Assembly (NCBI RefSeq): GCF_000365305.1
Contig: NZ_CM001841.1
Location: forward strand, 4,287,946 to 4,351,945
Source of the DNA: Dickeya dianthicola NCPPB 453
GTDB lineage: Bacteria > Pseudomonadota > Gammaproteobacteria > Enterobacterales > Enterobacteriaceae
Length of the DNA: 64,000 nucleotides
Reading direction: 5' to 3'
A program made the translations under genes and the position numbers. Below the pieces are notes generated by a model. That model saw only the letters and a list, made by a program, of their open reading frames with translations. It was not told the origin of the DNA and did no database searches. Of the stretch, positions 28,326 to 37,987 are shown one piece after another (the stretch's first letter is position 1; each line of letters begins with the position of its first letter).

Positions 28326-29360
28326 TTAGCGGGAACGCCGCGCCAGCGCCAGCCCCGCGCCGAACAACAGCCCGATGCTGCCCCACATCAGCAGCAGAAA
28401 ACCGCGGCGCGGGCTGTCGCGCTGCACCGGCTCTTCCGGCGTATGCAGATAGCGGTAAGTCTGAAACCGGTCCGCCAGCGCTGGCCCGTTTTCAAGCATC
28501 GTCAGCGCCGCCCGCCGCGGCTCGTAATCGGCGTCGAACGTCGGCCCGCCGGCCTTCAGCATGTCCAGACGCGCTTGCAATTGTGCGCTGCCCTGTAAAA
28601 ACCATTCCGAATCGGGCAGCGGCAGCGACGCCTCGTTCTTTGGCTGTACGATCCCTTGCTGGCGCGCAATAACCAGCGCCTGCGTCAAACGCTGTAGCGT
28701 CCGGTCATAGGCGGCTCGCGCCGCCGTATCCTCGCGTTGCAGCCAAGCGCGTTCAAATCGGATGCGCGCCGCCCAGCTTCCGGCCAGACTCTGATTCAGG
28801 TGACTGACGGCCCGCTGGTTGGCGAACTGCACATATTGCCGCAACAGGTTGCTGGCGTCTCGCGCGTTATCAGCGCCCAATTTGAGGGTATCGTTGGTTT
28901 TTTTGGCGTCATCGCGCGGCATAAACTGAATATCGTTGATCAGCGCATCCAGCAGAACGGCATCCGCCTTGTCGTCACCTTTCTGACGCGCGCGGTAATA
29001 AGGGGACTGCTGCCAGAATTCACGCCGGGTATCGTAGGCGGCGGCCTGCATCGTGAATTCGACATAGGCGTCCGCCATGATGACGTTGCCGTCCGGTACC
29101 GCCGCCGCCGGCGCATCCAGCGAACGCAGCCACTGCTGCTGGTCGAAGAACGTCGATAGCATGGCGGCCGTTGGTTTATCGGTCACCGCGGTGGCGCGCC
29201 ATACCGGCTGCGCCAGCCAGGAATAAATTAGCGCCAGCAGCGCAAACAGCGCCGCCGAGCCGGCAATCCAGATCTTGCCCTGCCACAGCGCCCGGCAGAG
29301 CTGGCGAATATCCAGTTCATTATCCGGCGACGTCGGCTGAGGGGAGATTTCCCGTTTCAT
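28326..29360 (-). CDS. wzzE: ECA polysaccharide chain-length regulator WzzE
   Basis: A 344-aa polysaccharide co-polymerase with the typical two-helix topology: helix 1 at about 31-50 (IWIAGSAALFALLALIYSWL), a long coiled-coil periplasmic domain, and helix 2 at about 320-338 (GFLLLMWGSIGLLFGAGLAL) preceded by proline-containing SPRRG. It sets the modal ECA chain length together with WzyE. It lies between wecA and wecB, in the conserved order. Confidence 0.93.
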   Translation of the reverse strand: MKREISPQPTSPDNELDIRQLCRALWQGKIWIAGSAALFALLALIYSWLAQPVWRATAVTDKPTAAMLSTFFDQQQWLRSLDAPAAAVPDGNVIMADAYVEFTMQAAAYDTRREFWQQSPYYRARQKGDDKADAVLLDALINDIQFMPRDDAKKTNDTLKLGADNARDASNLLRQYVQFANQRAVSHLNQSLAGSWAARIRFERAWLQREDTAARAAYDRTLQRLTQALVIARQQGIVQPKNEASLPLPDSEWFLQGSAQLQARLDMLKAGGPTFDADYEPRRAALTMLENGPALADRFQTYRYLHTPEEPVQRDSPRRGFLLLMWGSIGLLFGAGLALARRSR

Positions 29361-29374
29361 TGCGCTCCCTGATG

Positions 29375-29445
29375 TGGTTTATTCACGATTCGGTTTACTC
29401 ACACTTCAATTCGTTTTATTCACACTTCAATTCGTTTCACTCACA
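29375..29445. repeat. 21-bp tandem repeats at the wecA-wzzE junction
   Basis: Two 21-bp units at 29404-29424 and 29425-29445 differ at two positions. A degenerate 18-bp unit at 29386-29403 and a fragment at 29375-29385 continue the array. The unit at 29425-29445 contains the last codons and TGA stop of wecA, so this is duplication of the wecA 3' end into the spacer. Confidence 0.88.
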
Positions 29446-30513
29446 ATAACGATGGCCTCGCCAATAACGCTGAATACGCCGGACAACGCGCGCCACCCGC
29501 CACGCCCGTTTGATGCAGTAGCCGTAACCGCCGAACACCAGCAAAAACAGCGCCAGCATCACGTACTCGGGCACCGCCAGCAATTCGCCGGCTACCCCCA
29601 CCGCCGCCAGCAGCGCGGCGGCCAGTGTAATCAGCAGACAAGCCTGACGAGAAGTCAACCCCGCCCGCATGAGCAGATGATGGATATGCTGGCGATCCGG
29701 CGAGAACAGGCCAGTGCCTTTATGCAGCCGACGATAGACGATCGCCACCATATCCATCAGCGGAATAGCGATAACCCACAGCGCCGCCACCGGCCTGATG
29801 GCACTATCCGAGCCCTGAGAGCTCTGCAACAGCAGCCAGATCGCAGTAAAACCGATCATGGTGCTGCCCGCATCCCCCATGAAGACTTTATAACGTCGTC
29901 CCATAAGCTCAAGGTTCAGCAGAATGTACGGCAAGATGGCGGCGATCATGGCAAAACTCCACAACGCCAGCGCCAGACTACCGTGGTGATACAGCAGGAT
30001 GCCCAATCCGGCGAACAACACGCAGGACAACCCGCCCAGCAACCCATCAATGCCGTCCACCATGTTAAAGGCGTTAATGGCCGTCCACACCACAAACAGC
30101 GTCATGAGATAACGCATCGGCCCCAGTCCGATATCCCAGAGCGGCCCCAGAATATACCCCAAACGCTGTAACACGAGGCCGGCCAACGCCATCATCAGGA
30201 TAGCCACGGCCGCCTGTACCGCCGCCCGCACGCCAATGCTGATATCAAAGCGATCATCCAGCGCGCCAATCAGTACCAGCACACCCGAACACATCAGGTA
30301 CATCGGGAAATGGGGAATCGGTTCGGAAATGAGGACTAGCAGCAGGCAGACGCCAATGTAAACAGAGATACCGCCAACCAGCGGTACCGCGCCATGATGA
30401 CGTTTGCGATAGTTTGGCCGGTCAACCAGACCGGTTTTTCTCGCCACGTTGCGCGCCAGCAACAGAGAGAAGAAAGAGCACAAAAATACGGCGACTAATT
30501 GAGCACTCATCAT
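29437..30513 (-). CDS. wecA: Undecaprenyl-phosphate GlcNAc-1-phosphate transferase WecA
   Basis: A 358-aa polytopic inner-membrane enzyme that moves GlcNAc-1-P from UDP-GlcNAc to undecaprenyl phosphate, initiating ECA and often O-antigen. The motifs are DRPNYRKRHHGAVPLVGGI, the acidic LIGALDDRFDIS, NAFNMVDGIDGL and MGDAGSTMIG. It starts with two adjacent ATGs (30513, 30510). It is the first wec gene, downstream of rho and separated from it by a terminator. Confidence 0.96.
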   Translation of the reverse strand: MMSAQLVAVFLCSFFSLLLARNVARKTGLVDRPNYRKRHHGAVPLVGGISVYIGVCLLLVLISEPIPHFPMYLMCSGVLVLIGALDDRFDISIGVRAAVQAAVAILMMALAGLVLQRLGYILGPLWDIGLGPMRYLMTLFVVWTAINAFNMVDGIDGLLGGLSCVLFAGLGILLYHHGSLALALWSFAMIAAILPYILLNLELMGRRYKVFMGDAGSTMIGFTAIWLLLQSSQGSDSAIRPVAALWVIAIPLMDMVAIVYRRLHKGTGLFSPDRQHIHHLLMRAGLTSRQACLLITLAAALLAAVGVAGELLAVPEYVMLALFLLVFGGYGYCIKRAWRVARVVRRIQRYWRGHRYCE

Positions 30514-30685
30514 GATTCATTCACGCTTATCAGTGCCTGAGAATACTACCGGGAATCACGCCAGCCGGTGTTAATTTACCAAATTTTTCAGAAAGTTCCT
30601 GCGTGTTCAGGTAACAAAACATGATGTTGTCCGGCTCCCGGCTTCGCGAAGGTCGAAAGCACAGGATACAACGCACAAAACAGAA

Positions 30686-30712
30686 ACAAAAAACGCCACG
30701 ATGTCGTGGCGT
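30686..30712 (-). terminator. rho terminator
   Basis: A perfect hairpin, ACGCCACGA/TCGTGGCGT with a 2-nt loop, followed on the minus strand by TTTTTTGTTT, lies 22 nt after the rho stop. Confidence 0.92.
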
Positions 30713-30733
30713 TTTCTTTAGCCGCTCAACCAG

Positions 30734-31993
30734 TTACGATCGTTTCATCATATCGAAGAATTCGTCGTTGGTTTTGGTCATCGCCAGCTTGTTGATCAGG
30801 AACTCCATCGCATCGATCTCGCCCATCGGGTGGATGATCTTGCGCAGGATCCACATTTTCTGCAGTTCCTCGGAGGTGGTCAACAGCTCTTCCTTACGGG
30901 TACCGGAGCGATTGTAGTCGATGGCCGGGAACACGCGCTTCTCGGCAATCTTACGAGACAGGTGCAGTTCCATGTTACCAGTGCCCTTGAACTCTTCGTA
31001 AATCACTTCGTCCATCTTCGAACCGGTATCGATCAAGGCTGTGGCGATGATTGTCAGGCTACCGCCCTCTTCAACGTTACGAGCCGCGCCGAAGAAGCGT
31101 TTCGGACGGTGCAGGGCGTTGGCGTCGACACCACCGGTCAGTACCTTGCCGGAGGCCGGCACCACGGTGTTGTAAGCACGCGCCAGACGGGTGATGGAGT
31201 CCAGCAGGATAATCACGTCTTTCTTGTGCTCAACCAAGCGCTTGGCTTTCTCGATCACCATTTCGGCGACCTGAACGTGGCGGGAGGCCGGTTCATCGAA
31301 GGTCGACGCAACCACTTCCCCTTTCACCAGACGCTGCATTTCCGTCACTTCTTCCGGACGTTCGTCAATCAGCAGCACCATCAGCACGCAGTCAGGGTGG
31401 TTGTAAGCGATGCTCTGGGCGATATTCTGCAGCAGCATGGTTTTACCGGCTTTCGGCGGCGCCACTATCAAGCCACGCTGACCACGGCCTATCGGCGAGG
31501 CCAGATCCAGTACGCGAGCCGTCAGGTCTTCGGTGGAACCGTTGCCGCGTTCCATACGCAGACGCGAATTGGCGTGTAGCGGCGTCAGGTTTTCAAACAG
31601 GATTTTGCTGCGGGCATTTTCCGGTTTGTCGTAGTTGACCTCGTTGACCTTCAGCAGCGCGAAATAGCGTTCACCTTCTTTCGGCGGACGAATCTTACCG
31701 GAAATGGTGTCGCCAGTGCGGAGGTTAAAGCGTCTGATTTGGCTGGGAGAAACGTAGATGTCATCAGGGCCGGCGAGGTAGGAACTGTCTGCGGAGCGGA
31801 GGAAACCGAAACCATCCTGCAATATTTCCAGCACACCATCGCCAAAGATGTCTTCACCACTTTTCGCGTGCTGCTTGAGGATAGCGAAAATAATATCCTG
31901 TTTACGCATGCGAGCCAGATTCTCTAGCCCCATATTTTCGCCAAGAGTAATTAACTCAGACACCGGCGTATTTTTTAATTCGGTAAGATTCAT
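30734..31993 (-). CDS. rho: Transcription termination factor Rho
   Basis: A 419-aa hexameric RNA helicase, the same length as in E. coli. It has the N-terminal RNA-binding domain ([29 protein letters not shown], then [16 protein letters not shown]), Walker [10 protein letters not shown] near residue 180, and Walker [17 protein letters not shown]- and R-loop regions are conserved ([21 protein letters not shown]). Its long leader probably mediates autoregulation. It is a housekeeping gene with no irregularity. Confidence 0.98.
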   Translation of the reverse strand: MNLTELKNTPVSELITLGENMGLENLARMRKQDIIFAILKQHAKSGEDIFGDGVLEILQDGFGFLRSADSSYLAGPDDIYVSPSQIRRFNLRTGDTISGKIRPPKEGERYFALLKVNEVNYDKPENARSKILFENLTPLHANSRLRMERGNGSTEDLTARVLDLASPIGRGQRGLIVAPPKAGKTMLLQNIAQSIAYNHPDCVLMVLLIDERPEEVTEMQRLVKGEVVASTFDEPASRHVQVAEMVIEKAKRLVEHKKDVIILLDSITRLARAYNTVVPASGKVLTGGVDANALHRPKRFFGAARNVEEGGSLTIIATALIDTGSKMDEVIYEEFKGTGNMELHLSRKIAEKRVFPAIDYNRSGTRKEELLTTSEELQKMWILRKIIHPMGEIDAMEFLINKLAMTKTNDEFFDMMKRS

Positions 31994-32067
31994 AATGGTG
32001 GGTTCTTAAACTCGGGGTAAATCTCGAACTATTAACGTGAATGGTATGGCAGGAACATCCATGCCGC

Positions 32068-32130
32068 TTAACAGCCTTCAATCACCAGACATCCGTGTTG
32101 CTCAGGCTGAATCGCGCTGACTCTACGCAT
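32068..32130 (-). CDS. Possible rho leader peptide (RhoL-like), 20 aa
   Basis: A 20-codon frame, MRRVSAIQPEQHGCLVIEGC, opens at 32130 inside the rho leader. E. coli has a short leader frame, rhoL, in the same place, but I see no convincing sequence match, so this rests on position and size alone. Confidence 0.25.
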   Translation of the reverse strand: MRRVSAIQPEQHGCLVIEGC

Positions 32131-32325
32131 ACACACGGCAAGAGATCGAAGACACTGTAAAACTAAATTAATGTAAAACTATCAGATTGCCGGTCCGGAG
32201 ACTTACTAACGTGCTGTAAATTAATAATTTCCGACCCTGACACGGGATAAAGCTTTAGATTCTAACTTCAGGCTCAAGCCTAAGGGCTCAAACTAATAAG
32301 ATAAGTACGATATGCAGTATTAACG

Positions 32326-32354
32326 AATCTAGCACGCTTCCCGGTGGGCGTCCA
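32326..32354 (-). promoter_or_regulatory. Sigma70 promoter of rho
   Basis: A -35 TGGACG (32349-32354) and -10 TAGATT (32326-32331), separated by 17 nt, with a TGC in front of the -10 making it an extended -10. It lies between trxA and rho, about 330 nt upstream of the rho ATG. Confidence 0.75.
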
Positions 32355-32414
32355 GCGGTCGGAATGAGAAAATCTCATCGCCCGCTGTCGCCCAGGAACA
32401 GCGTGTGTGGCAGA

Positions 32415-32741
32415 TTACAGATTGGCGTTCAGGAACTCTTTCAGTTGCCCTTTGGACAACGCACCGACTTTGGTCGCAGCCACTTCGCCGTTTTTAAACA
32501 GCAGCAGCGTCGGGATACCACGAATACCGTATTTTGGTGCGGTAGCCGGGTTGTCATCAATGTTAAGCTTGGCGACCGTCAGTTTACCGTCGAACTCATC
32601 GGCGATCTCATCCAGAATCGGAGCAATCATTTTACAGGGACCACACCAGTCAGCCCAGAAATCAACCAGTGTCACATGTTCGGACTGCAATACGTCCGTC
32701 TCGAAACTGTCGTCTGTCAGATGAATAATTTTATCGCTCAT
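32415..32741 (-). CDS. trxA: Thioredoxin 1
   Basis: A 108-aa thioredoxin with the redox motif WCGPC at residues 32-36 and the cis-proline segment [11 protein letters not shown]. It reduces cytosolic disulfides using electrons from TrxB. It is divergent from rhlB and upstream of rho, as in E. coli. Confidence 0.98.
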   Translation of the reverse strand: MSDKIIHLTDDSFETDVLQSEHVTLVDFWADWCGPCKMIAPILDEIADEFDGKLTVAKLNIDDNPATAPKYGIRGIPTLLLFKNGEVAATKVGALSKGQLKEFLNANL

Positions 32742-32860
32742 GTTTTACTCCGCAGGATTATCTCTACCCAGTTGGTGTAGCATTAACCAACTATGAGGTT
32801 GACTTTATTTCACTGGATACGCTTTCGTAAAGCAATAGTTAACTGATATTCTACCTCGCT

Positions 32861-34147
32861 ATGAGCAAAACACACTTAACCGAACAGAAGTTTTCCGACT
32901 TCGCACTGCATCCGCAGGTTATTGAAGCTCTTGAAAGTAAAGGCTTTCATAACTGCACGCCCATTCAGGCGCTGGCGTTACCGCTGACGTTGTCAGGGCG
33001 TGACGTAGCGGGCCAGGCGCAAACAGGAACAGGCAAGACGCTGGCTTTTCTGGCGTCTACATTTCATTATTTGCTGACTCACCCCACTCCTGCCGAACGT
33101 CAGATCAATCAACCCCGTGCCCTGATCATGGCGCCGACCCGTGAACTGGCGGTGCAGATCCATACCGATGCCGAAGCGCTGGCGAAGGCGACCGGTCTGC
33201 GGCTAGGGCTGGCTTACGGTGGCGACGGCTACGACAAACAGCTGAAAGTGCTGGAAGATGGCGTCGATATTCTGATCGGCACCACCGGTCGCTTAATCGA
33301 TTACACCAAACAGAACCACGTTCATATGGGCGCCATTCAGGTGGTGGTGCTGGATGAGGCCGATCGCATGTACGATCTCGGCTTTATCAAAGACATCCGC
33401 TGGCTGTTCCGCCGTATGCCGCCGGTCAATCAGCGCCTGAACATGCTGTTCTCCGCCACCTTATCCTACCGCGTGCGTGAACTGGCGTTCGAACAGATGA
33501 ACAATGCCGAGTACGTCGAAGTGGAACCGGAGCAGAAAACCGGCCATCGCATCAAGGAAGAGCTGTTCTACCCTTCCAATGAAGAGAAGATGCGCCTGTT
33601 GCAAACGATTATCGAAGAAGAGTGGCCAGACCGCTGCATCATCTTCGCCAACACCAAGCACCGCTGTGAAGATATCTGGGGTCACCTGGCCGCAGACGGT
33701 CATCGCGTCGGGCTGCTGACCGGCGACGTGGCGCAGAAAAAACGGCTGCGCATTCTGGAAGATTTCACTCAGGGCAACCTGGATATTCTGGTGGCGACCG
33801 ATGTAGCGGCGCGAGGTCTGCATATTCCGGCCGTGACCCACGTATTCAACTACGACCTGCCCGACGATTGCGAAGATTACGTCCACCGTATCGGCCGTAC
33901 CGGTCGTGCTGGCGCCAGCGGCTACTCCATCAGCCTGGCCTGCGAAGAGTATGCGCTGAATCTGCCGGCCATTGAAGATTATACCGGCCATCGTATTCCG
34001 GTGAGCAAATACAACAGCGAAGCTCTGCTGACCGGCCTGCCGGAGCCGAGGCGCCTGAGTCGTCCGCGCTCCGCCGGCGGCCCGCGTCGTCCAGGCGCGC
34101 CTCGCCGCAGCGGCGCCCCCCGTAACAACCGTAAACGACCGGGTTGA
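32861..34147 (+). CDS. rhlB: ATP-dependent RNA helicase RhlB
   Basis: A 428-aa DEAD-box helicase of the RNA degradosome. Motifs in order: Q motif [39 protein letters not shown] (FSATLSYR), and [10 protein letters not shown]. The basic Pro/Arg-rich tail ([20 protein letters not shown]) is typical for RhlB. It is followed after 7 nt by gppA, probably cotranscribed. Confidence 0.97.
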   Translation: MSKTHLTEQKFSDFALHPQVIEALESKGFHNCTPIQALALPLTLSGRDVAGQAQTGTGKTLAFLASTFHYLLTHPTPAERQINQPRALIMAPTRELAVQIHTDAEALAKATGLRLGLAYGGDGYDKQLKVLEDGVDILIGTTGRLIDYTKQNHVHMGAIQVVVLDEADRMYDLGFIKDIRWLFRRMPPVNQRLNMLFSATLSYRVRELAFEQMNNAEYVEVEPEQKTGHRIKEELFYPSNEEKMRLLQTIIEEEWPDRCIIFANTKHRCEDIWGHLAADGHRVGLLTGDVAQKKRLRILEDFTQGNLDILVATDVAARGLHIPAVTHVFNYDLPDDCEDYVHRIGRTGRAGASGYSISLACEEYALNLPAIEDYTGHRIPVSKYNSEALLTGLPEPRRLSRPRSAGGPRRPGAPRRSGAPRNNRKRPG

Positions 34148-34154
34148 ATTGCTG

Positions 34155-35651
34155 ATGCCGAGCTCTTCTTCTCTTTATGCCGCGATCGATTTAGGGTCCA
34201 ACAGCTTTCACATGTTGGTCGTGCGTGAAGTGGCCGGCAGCGTACAGACACTGGCGCGCATCAAGCGTAAAGTCCGGCTGGCGGCCGGGCTGGATGCCAG
34301 CAACCGCCTTTCGCCGGAAGCGATGCAGCGCGGCTGGCAATGTCTGGCGCTGTTTTCCGAACGGTTGCAGGATATCCCGCCCCAGCAGGTACGCGTCGTC
34401 GCGACGGCCACGCTAAGGCTGGCGACCAACGCTGACGAATTCCTTGAACGGGCCCGGCAAATTCTGGGCCTGCCGATTCAGGTCATCAGCGGCGAAGAAG
34501 AAGCACGGCTTATCTATCAGGGCGTCGCCCATACCACTGGCGGGCCGGAACAACGGCTGGTGGTGGATATCGGCGGCGGCAGCACCGAGCTGGCGACCGG
34601 CACCAGCGCCCATCATACCCAACTGTTCAGCCTGTCAATGGGTTGCGTCACCTGGCTGGAACGCTATTTTACCGACCGCGACCTGACCCTGGCGCATTTT
34701 GATCGAGCCGAACAAGCCGCCCGTGAGATGCTGCGCCCGGTGAAGGATATCCTGCGCCAGCAAGGCTGGCAGGTTTGCGTCGGCGCATCCGGCACAGTGC
34801 AGGCGCTGCAGGAAATCATGGTGGCGCAGGGGATGGATGAATACATCACCCTCGGTAAACTGCGCCAACTGAAACAGCGCGCGATCCAGTGCAGCAAGCT
34901 GGAAGAGCTGGAAATCGAAGGGTTGACGCTGGAACGAGCGCTGGTGTTTCCCAGCGGCCTGTCGATTCTGCTGGCGGTCTTTCAGGAACTGGAGATCGAC
35001 TCCATGACGCTGGCGGGCGGCGCGTTGCGGGAAGGGCTGGTCTACGGCATGCTGCACCTGCCGATTGAGCAGGACATTCGCTACCGCACGCTGCAAAACC
35101 TGCAACGCCGCTATCTGCTGGATAGCGAACAGGCCCAGCGGGTCAGACTGCTGGCGGACAACTTTCTGCAACAGGTATCGCGCGACTGGCAGTTGGATGG
35201 TCGATGTCGGGAGTTGCTGGGCAGCGCCTGTCTGGTTCATGAAATCGGCCTGAGCGTCGATTTTCGTCAGGCGCCGTTGCATGCGGCCTATCTAGTTCGC
35301 AACAGCGACCTGCCCGGTTTCACGCCCGCCCAGAAAAAATTGCTGGCGACACTGCTGCAAAACCAGAGCAACACCATCGACCCCATCCCGCTGACCCAAC
35401 AAAACGCCCTGCCGGTCAATCTGGCGCAACGGCTTTGCCGCCTGCTGCGTCTGGCGATCATCTTTGCCAGCCGTCGCCGCGACGACACGCTGCCGGCAGT
35501 CAGGCTGCGGGTAGAAGGGGAAAGCCTGCGCGTCATTCTGCCCGCCGGCTGGCTCGACCAACACCCGCTGCGAACCGAAACCCTGTCGCAGGAAAGCCTG
35601 TGGCAGAGTTATGTGCATTGGCCGCTCATCATAGAAGAACACGCTATCTGA
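34155..35651 (+). CDS. gppA: Guanosine pentaphosphate phosphohydrolase / exopolyphosphatase GppA
   Basis: A 498-aa Ppx/GppA phosphatase that converts pppGpp to ppGpp. The N-terminal sugar kinase/actin-like ATPase motif is [16 protein letters not shown], with the second phosphate loop in [14 protein letters not shown]. The C-terminal HD-like domain includes [14 protein letters not shown] start at the ATG at 34155 ([14 protein letters not shown]); a TTG two codons earlier is open but unlikely. A strong hairpin follows 6 nt after the stop. Confidence 0.95.
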   Translation: MPSSSSLYAAIDLGSNSFHMLVVREVAGSVQTLARIKRKVRLAAGLDASNRLSPEAMQRGWQCLALFSERLQDIPPQQVRVVATATLRLATNADEFLERARQILGLPIQVISGEEEARLIYQGVAHTTGGPEQRLVVDIGGGSTELATGTSAHHTQLFSLSMGCVTWLERYFTDRDLTLAHFDRAEQAAREMLRPVKDILRQQGWQVCVGASGTVQALQEIMVAQGMDEYITLGKLRQLKQRAIQCSKLEELEIEGLTLERALVFPSGLSILLAVFQELEIDSMTLAGGALREGLVYGMLHLPIEQDIRYRTLQNLQRRYLLDSEQAQRVRLLADNFLQQVSRDWQLDGRCRELLGSACLVHEIGLSVDFRQAPLHAAYLVRNSDLPGFTPAQKKLLATLLQNQSNTIDPIPLTQQNALPVNLAQRLCRLLRLAIIFASRRRDDTLPAVRLRVEGESLRVILPAGWLDQHPLRTETLSQESLWQSYVHWPLIIEEHAI

Positions 35652-35657
35652 CAGCAA

Positions 35658-35690
35658 AAAGGGGTAACAATTCGTTACCCCTTTCTTTAT
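35658..35690 (+). terminator. gppA terminator
   Basis: A perfect 11-bp stem AAAGGGGTAAC/GTTACCCCTTT with a 5-nt loop, followed by CTTTAT. A near-identical 30-bp copy lies between the two polygalacturonase genes at 37801. Confidence 0.88.
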
Positions 35691-35833
35691 CTCGCTGTCT
35701 ATTATTTGTTCAACCTTCCTAAAAATAGGAATGCGACGCGCATTTTTATCAAACACGACGTCTTAAAAATACGCATCTCTCTGTATGAAATACTCATCAG
35801 CTACTTGATTTCGGGACCAAAGAGGTAAAACAG

Positions 35834-37651
35834 ATGAAAGCCATCAGATTTTCGCAGCACCATGTCCTGATGTTGATAACGTTGGTATATCTATTCAGCA
35901 ATCAGGTTCAGGCTATGCCGACAACGGAGCCAATATCGCCAGTCTTACAGGCGCTTGCGCCGTCTATTGATGACCACAGCGTGGTGTTAGTCTGGCATGC
36001 GCCAGAAGATACATCCGCCATCGCCGATTACCAAATCCTCCAAAATGGTCGCCCCATCGGACTCGCCAGCCAGAATAATGACCAGCACTCACCAGCCAAA
36101 CCGTATATCAGTGCATTTTATAAAAACGATGCCAGCAATTTTCACCACAGAGTGGTGATGCAAAGCTCGAAAATCGACGGACTACAAGCCAGTACCAGCT
36201 ACCAGTTTACGGTACGGGCAATCTATGCCGACGGCGGTGTTTCCTCTGCCAGCAACAGCGTCACGATCACCACCACCGCCATACCACAGGTTATCGACAT
36301 TACCCATTACGGTGCCAAAGGCGATGGCACCACGCTGAATACCAGCGCGATCCAACGCGCGATCGATGCCTGCCCGCCTGGCTGTTGGGTCAATGTACCG
36401 GCCGGGGTATACAAAACCGGCGCCCTGTGGATGAAAAGCGACATGACGCTGAATCTGTCAAAAGGTGCGACTCTGTTTGGTTCCGACAATGCCGCAGATT
36501 ACCCAGACAGTTACACCATCAGCAATAATCCAACAAAAATGCTGCCAGCCTCGCTGCTAAACGTCATCAATAAAGCCGACTATAAAGCCGGAGTTCAGTA
36601 TACCCGTCTCGTCGGCCCAGGTACCATTGACGGCAACGGCTGGAAACACGGTATCTATAGCAGAGATGAATTGGGTAACAGCCTGCCGCAATATGTAAAG
36701 AGTAACAACAACAACGTCAGCCAGGACGGCATTCTGGCGAAGAATCAGGTAAATGCAGCGCTGGCGAAAGGCATAGCCCTCAAAACCGCTTACAGCCAGT
36801 ATCGTTCCAACCTGATTACCCTGCACGGCATCCAGAACGCCTATATTGCCGGTATCACGATCCGTAATCCGTCCAATCACGGCATCGTGTTCATAGGAGG
36901 CCGGAACGTGATTGAAAACGGCGTCATTCACCAGACCTTTAATGCCAATAACGGTGATGGCGTCGAGTTCACGAACAACCAAGATATCATCGTGTTAAAC
37001 AGCTTGTTCGATACCGGTGATGACTGCATCAATTTTTCGGCGGGCCTCGGGCAGGAAGCTCAGAAACAAACCCCGACCCAGAATGCCTGGCTGTTTAATA
37101 ACTACTTCCGCCACGGTCACGGTGCTGTAGTCATGGGCAGCCACACCGGTGCGGGTATTAGCAATGTATTGGCAGAGAATAACGTGATGAATCAAACCGA
37201 TATGGGCTTACGTGCCAAGAGTTCGCCAAACATCGGCGGCGGTGCGCACGATATCACCTTTCGTAATAACGCGATGGCAAATCTGGCGACGCAGGCGGTT
37301 TTAGTCACATTGAATTACGTGGATGCCAATGGCACCAATGTATATACCCCAGCCAGCGTACCAGCTAGCTTTCATAACTTTACCGTCAAAAATATCACGG
37401 TACAGAATATCATCGGCACAAGCCCGTCAATTCAAATCGAGGGCAACAGCAATAAAGAGGTCTGGAACAGCCAGTTGAATTTCTTCAACATGAAACTCAC
37501 CAATATCATGCCGACGTCAATCAGTAATCTGGCGGATAGTCAGTTTAATAATGTTACCTTCAGCAACCTGAGAGCAGGCTCATCACCGTGGAAATTCGGC
37601 AAAGTGAGAAATGTCATGGTGAATGGACAAGCCGTACCTCCCGCCCTTTGA
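35834..37651 (+). CDS. Exo-poly-alpha-D-galacturonosidase, GH28 (PehV/PehW/PehX family), copy 1
   Basis: A 605-aa secreted pectinase that removes digalacturonate from the non-reducing end of polygalacturonate. The signal peptide ends at QVQA. A fibronectin type III-like domain spans about 50-150 (VLVWHAPEDTSAIADYQI to FTVRAIYADG). A right-handed beta-helix GH28 domain follows, with NNGDGVEF (about 372), DTGDDCIN (about 394), HGHGAVVMGSHTG (about 428) and GLRAKS (about 457). These supply the catalytic aspartates and the conserved His and Arg/Lys. AGAGG lies 8 nt upstream of the ATG. D. dadantii carries adjacent pehV, pehW and pehX; I cannot say which this is. Base composition is more AT-rich than copy 2. 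Confidence 0.9.
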   Translation: MKAIRFSQHHVLMLITLVYLFSNQVQAMPTTEPISPVLQALAPSIDDHSVVLVWHAPEDTSAIADYQILQNGRPIGLASQNNDQHSPAKPYISAFYKNDASNFHHRVVMQSSKIDGLQASTSYQFTVRAIYADGGVSSASNSVTITTTAIPQVIDITHYGAKGDGTTLNTSAIQRAIDACPPGCWVNVPAGVYKTGALWMKSDMTLNLSKGATLFGSDNAADYPDSYTISNNPTKMLPASLLNVINKADYKAGVQYTRLVGPGTIDGNGWKHGIYSRDELGNSLPQYVKSNNNNVSQDGILAKNQVNAALAKGIALKTAYSQYRSNLITLHGIQNAYIAGITIRNPSNHGIVFIGGRNVIENGVIHQTFNANNGDGVEFTNNQDIIVLNSLFDTGDDCINFSAGLGQEAQKQTPTQNAWLFNNYFRHGHGAVVMGSHTGAGISNVLAENNVMNQTDMGLRAKSSPNIGGGAHDITFRNNAMANLATQAVLVTLNYVDANGTNVYTPASVPASFHNFTVKNITVQNIIGTSPSIQIEGNSNKEVWNSQLNFFNMKLTNIMPTSISNLADSQFNNVTFSNLRAGSSPWKFGKVRNVMVNGQAVPPAL

Positions 37652-37798
37652 TGGCAACAGTACGACCTGATTACTTACGCCTGTCGGGGCAGCCCGGTGT
37701 TTTTCTTTAACGCCGTCGCAGACTTCCACTGATGATGGCGTCAAGAGCAAAAGCTTGCCGGGTCGGTCTGTCGGTGCCAAACACACCATCTAACGGCA

Positions 37799-37833
37799 AG
37801 AAGGGGTAACAATTCGTTACCCCTTTCTTTTAT
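37799..37833 (+). terminator. Second copy of the gppA-type terminator
   Basis: The hairpin AAGGGGTAAC/GTTACCCCTT with loop AATTC and a T-rich tail repeats the hairpin after gppA over about 30 bp. It probably terminates transcription of copy 1 and marks a duplication junction. Confidence 0.85.
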
Positions 37834-37891
37834 CCCCTCGACTAATTTGTGATCCCTTCCGGGGAAAAAAGAAATACGGGATGTATTTTTA

Positions 37892-37910
37892 TAAAACACC
37901 GTTTCGTGTT
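37892..37910. promoter_or_regulatory. Candidate KdgR operator upstream of copy 2
   Basis: TAAAACACCGTTTCGTGTT resembles the palindromic KdgR box (GAAAC and GTTTC-type half-sites). KdgR represses pectinase genes in Dickeya until 2-keto-3-deoxygluconate appears. The corresponding position upstream of copy 1 (about 35746-35770) is much weaker. Confidence 0.5.
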
Positions 37911-37987
37911 GGGCGTCGTGCTGTGTCCAGCCCGAGTTCGGACCATAGTTATCTGAACTTAAATATAAATAGCTCTAAGGAACAAGG

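Larger units (their letters stand above)
31994..32414 (-). other. rho leader region
   Basis: About 330 nt of untranslated leader precede rho after the promoter at 32326-32354. No perfect terminator was seen. One short frame, 32068-32130, is listed separately. Long leaders on rho are established for E. coli, where Rho attenuates its own transcription. Confidence 0.6.
37652..37987 (+). other. Spacer between the two exo-polygalacturonase genes
   Basis: No gene is visible. It contains the duplicate of the gppA terminator (37799-37833), then a region similar in position and in part in sequence to that upstream of copy 1, with a KdgR-like site. No remnant of a third peh gene could be recognised by eye. 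Confidence 0.6.
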
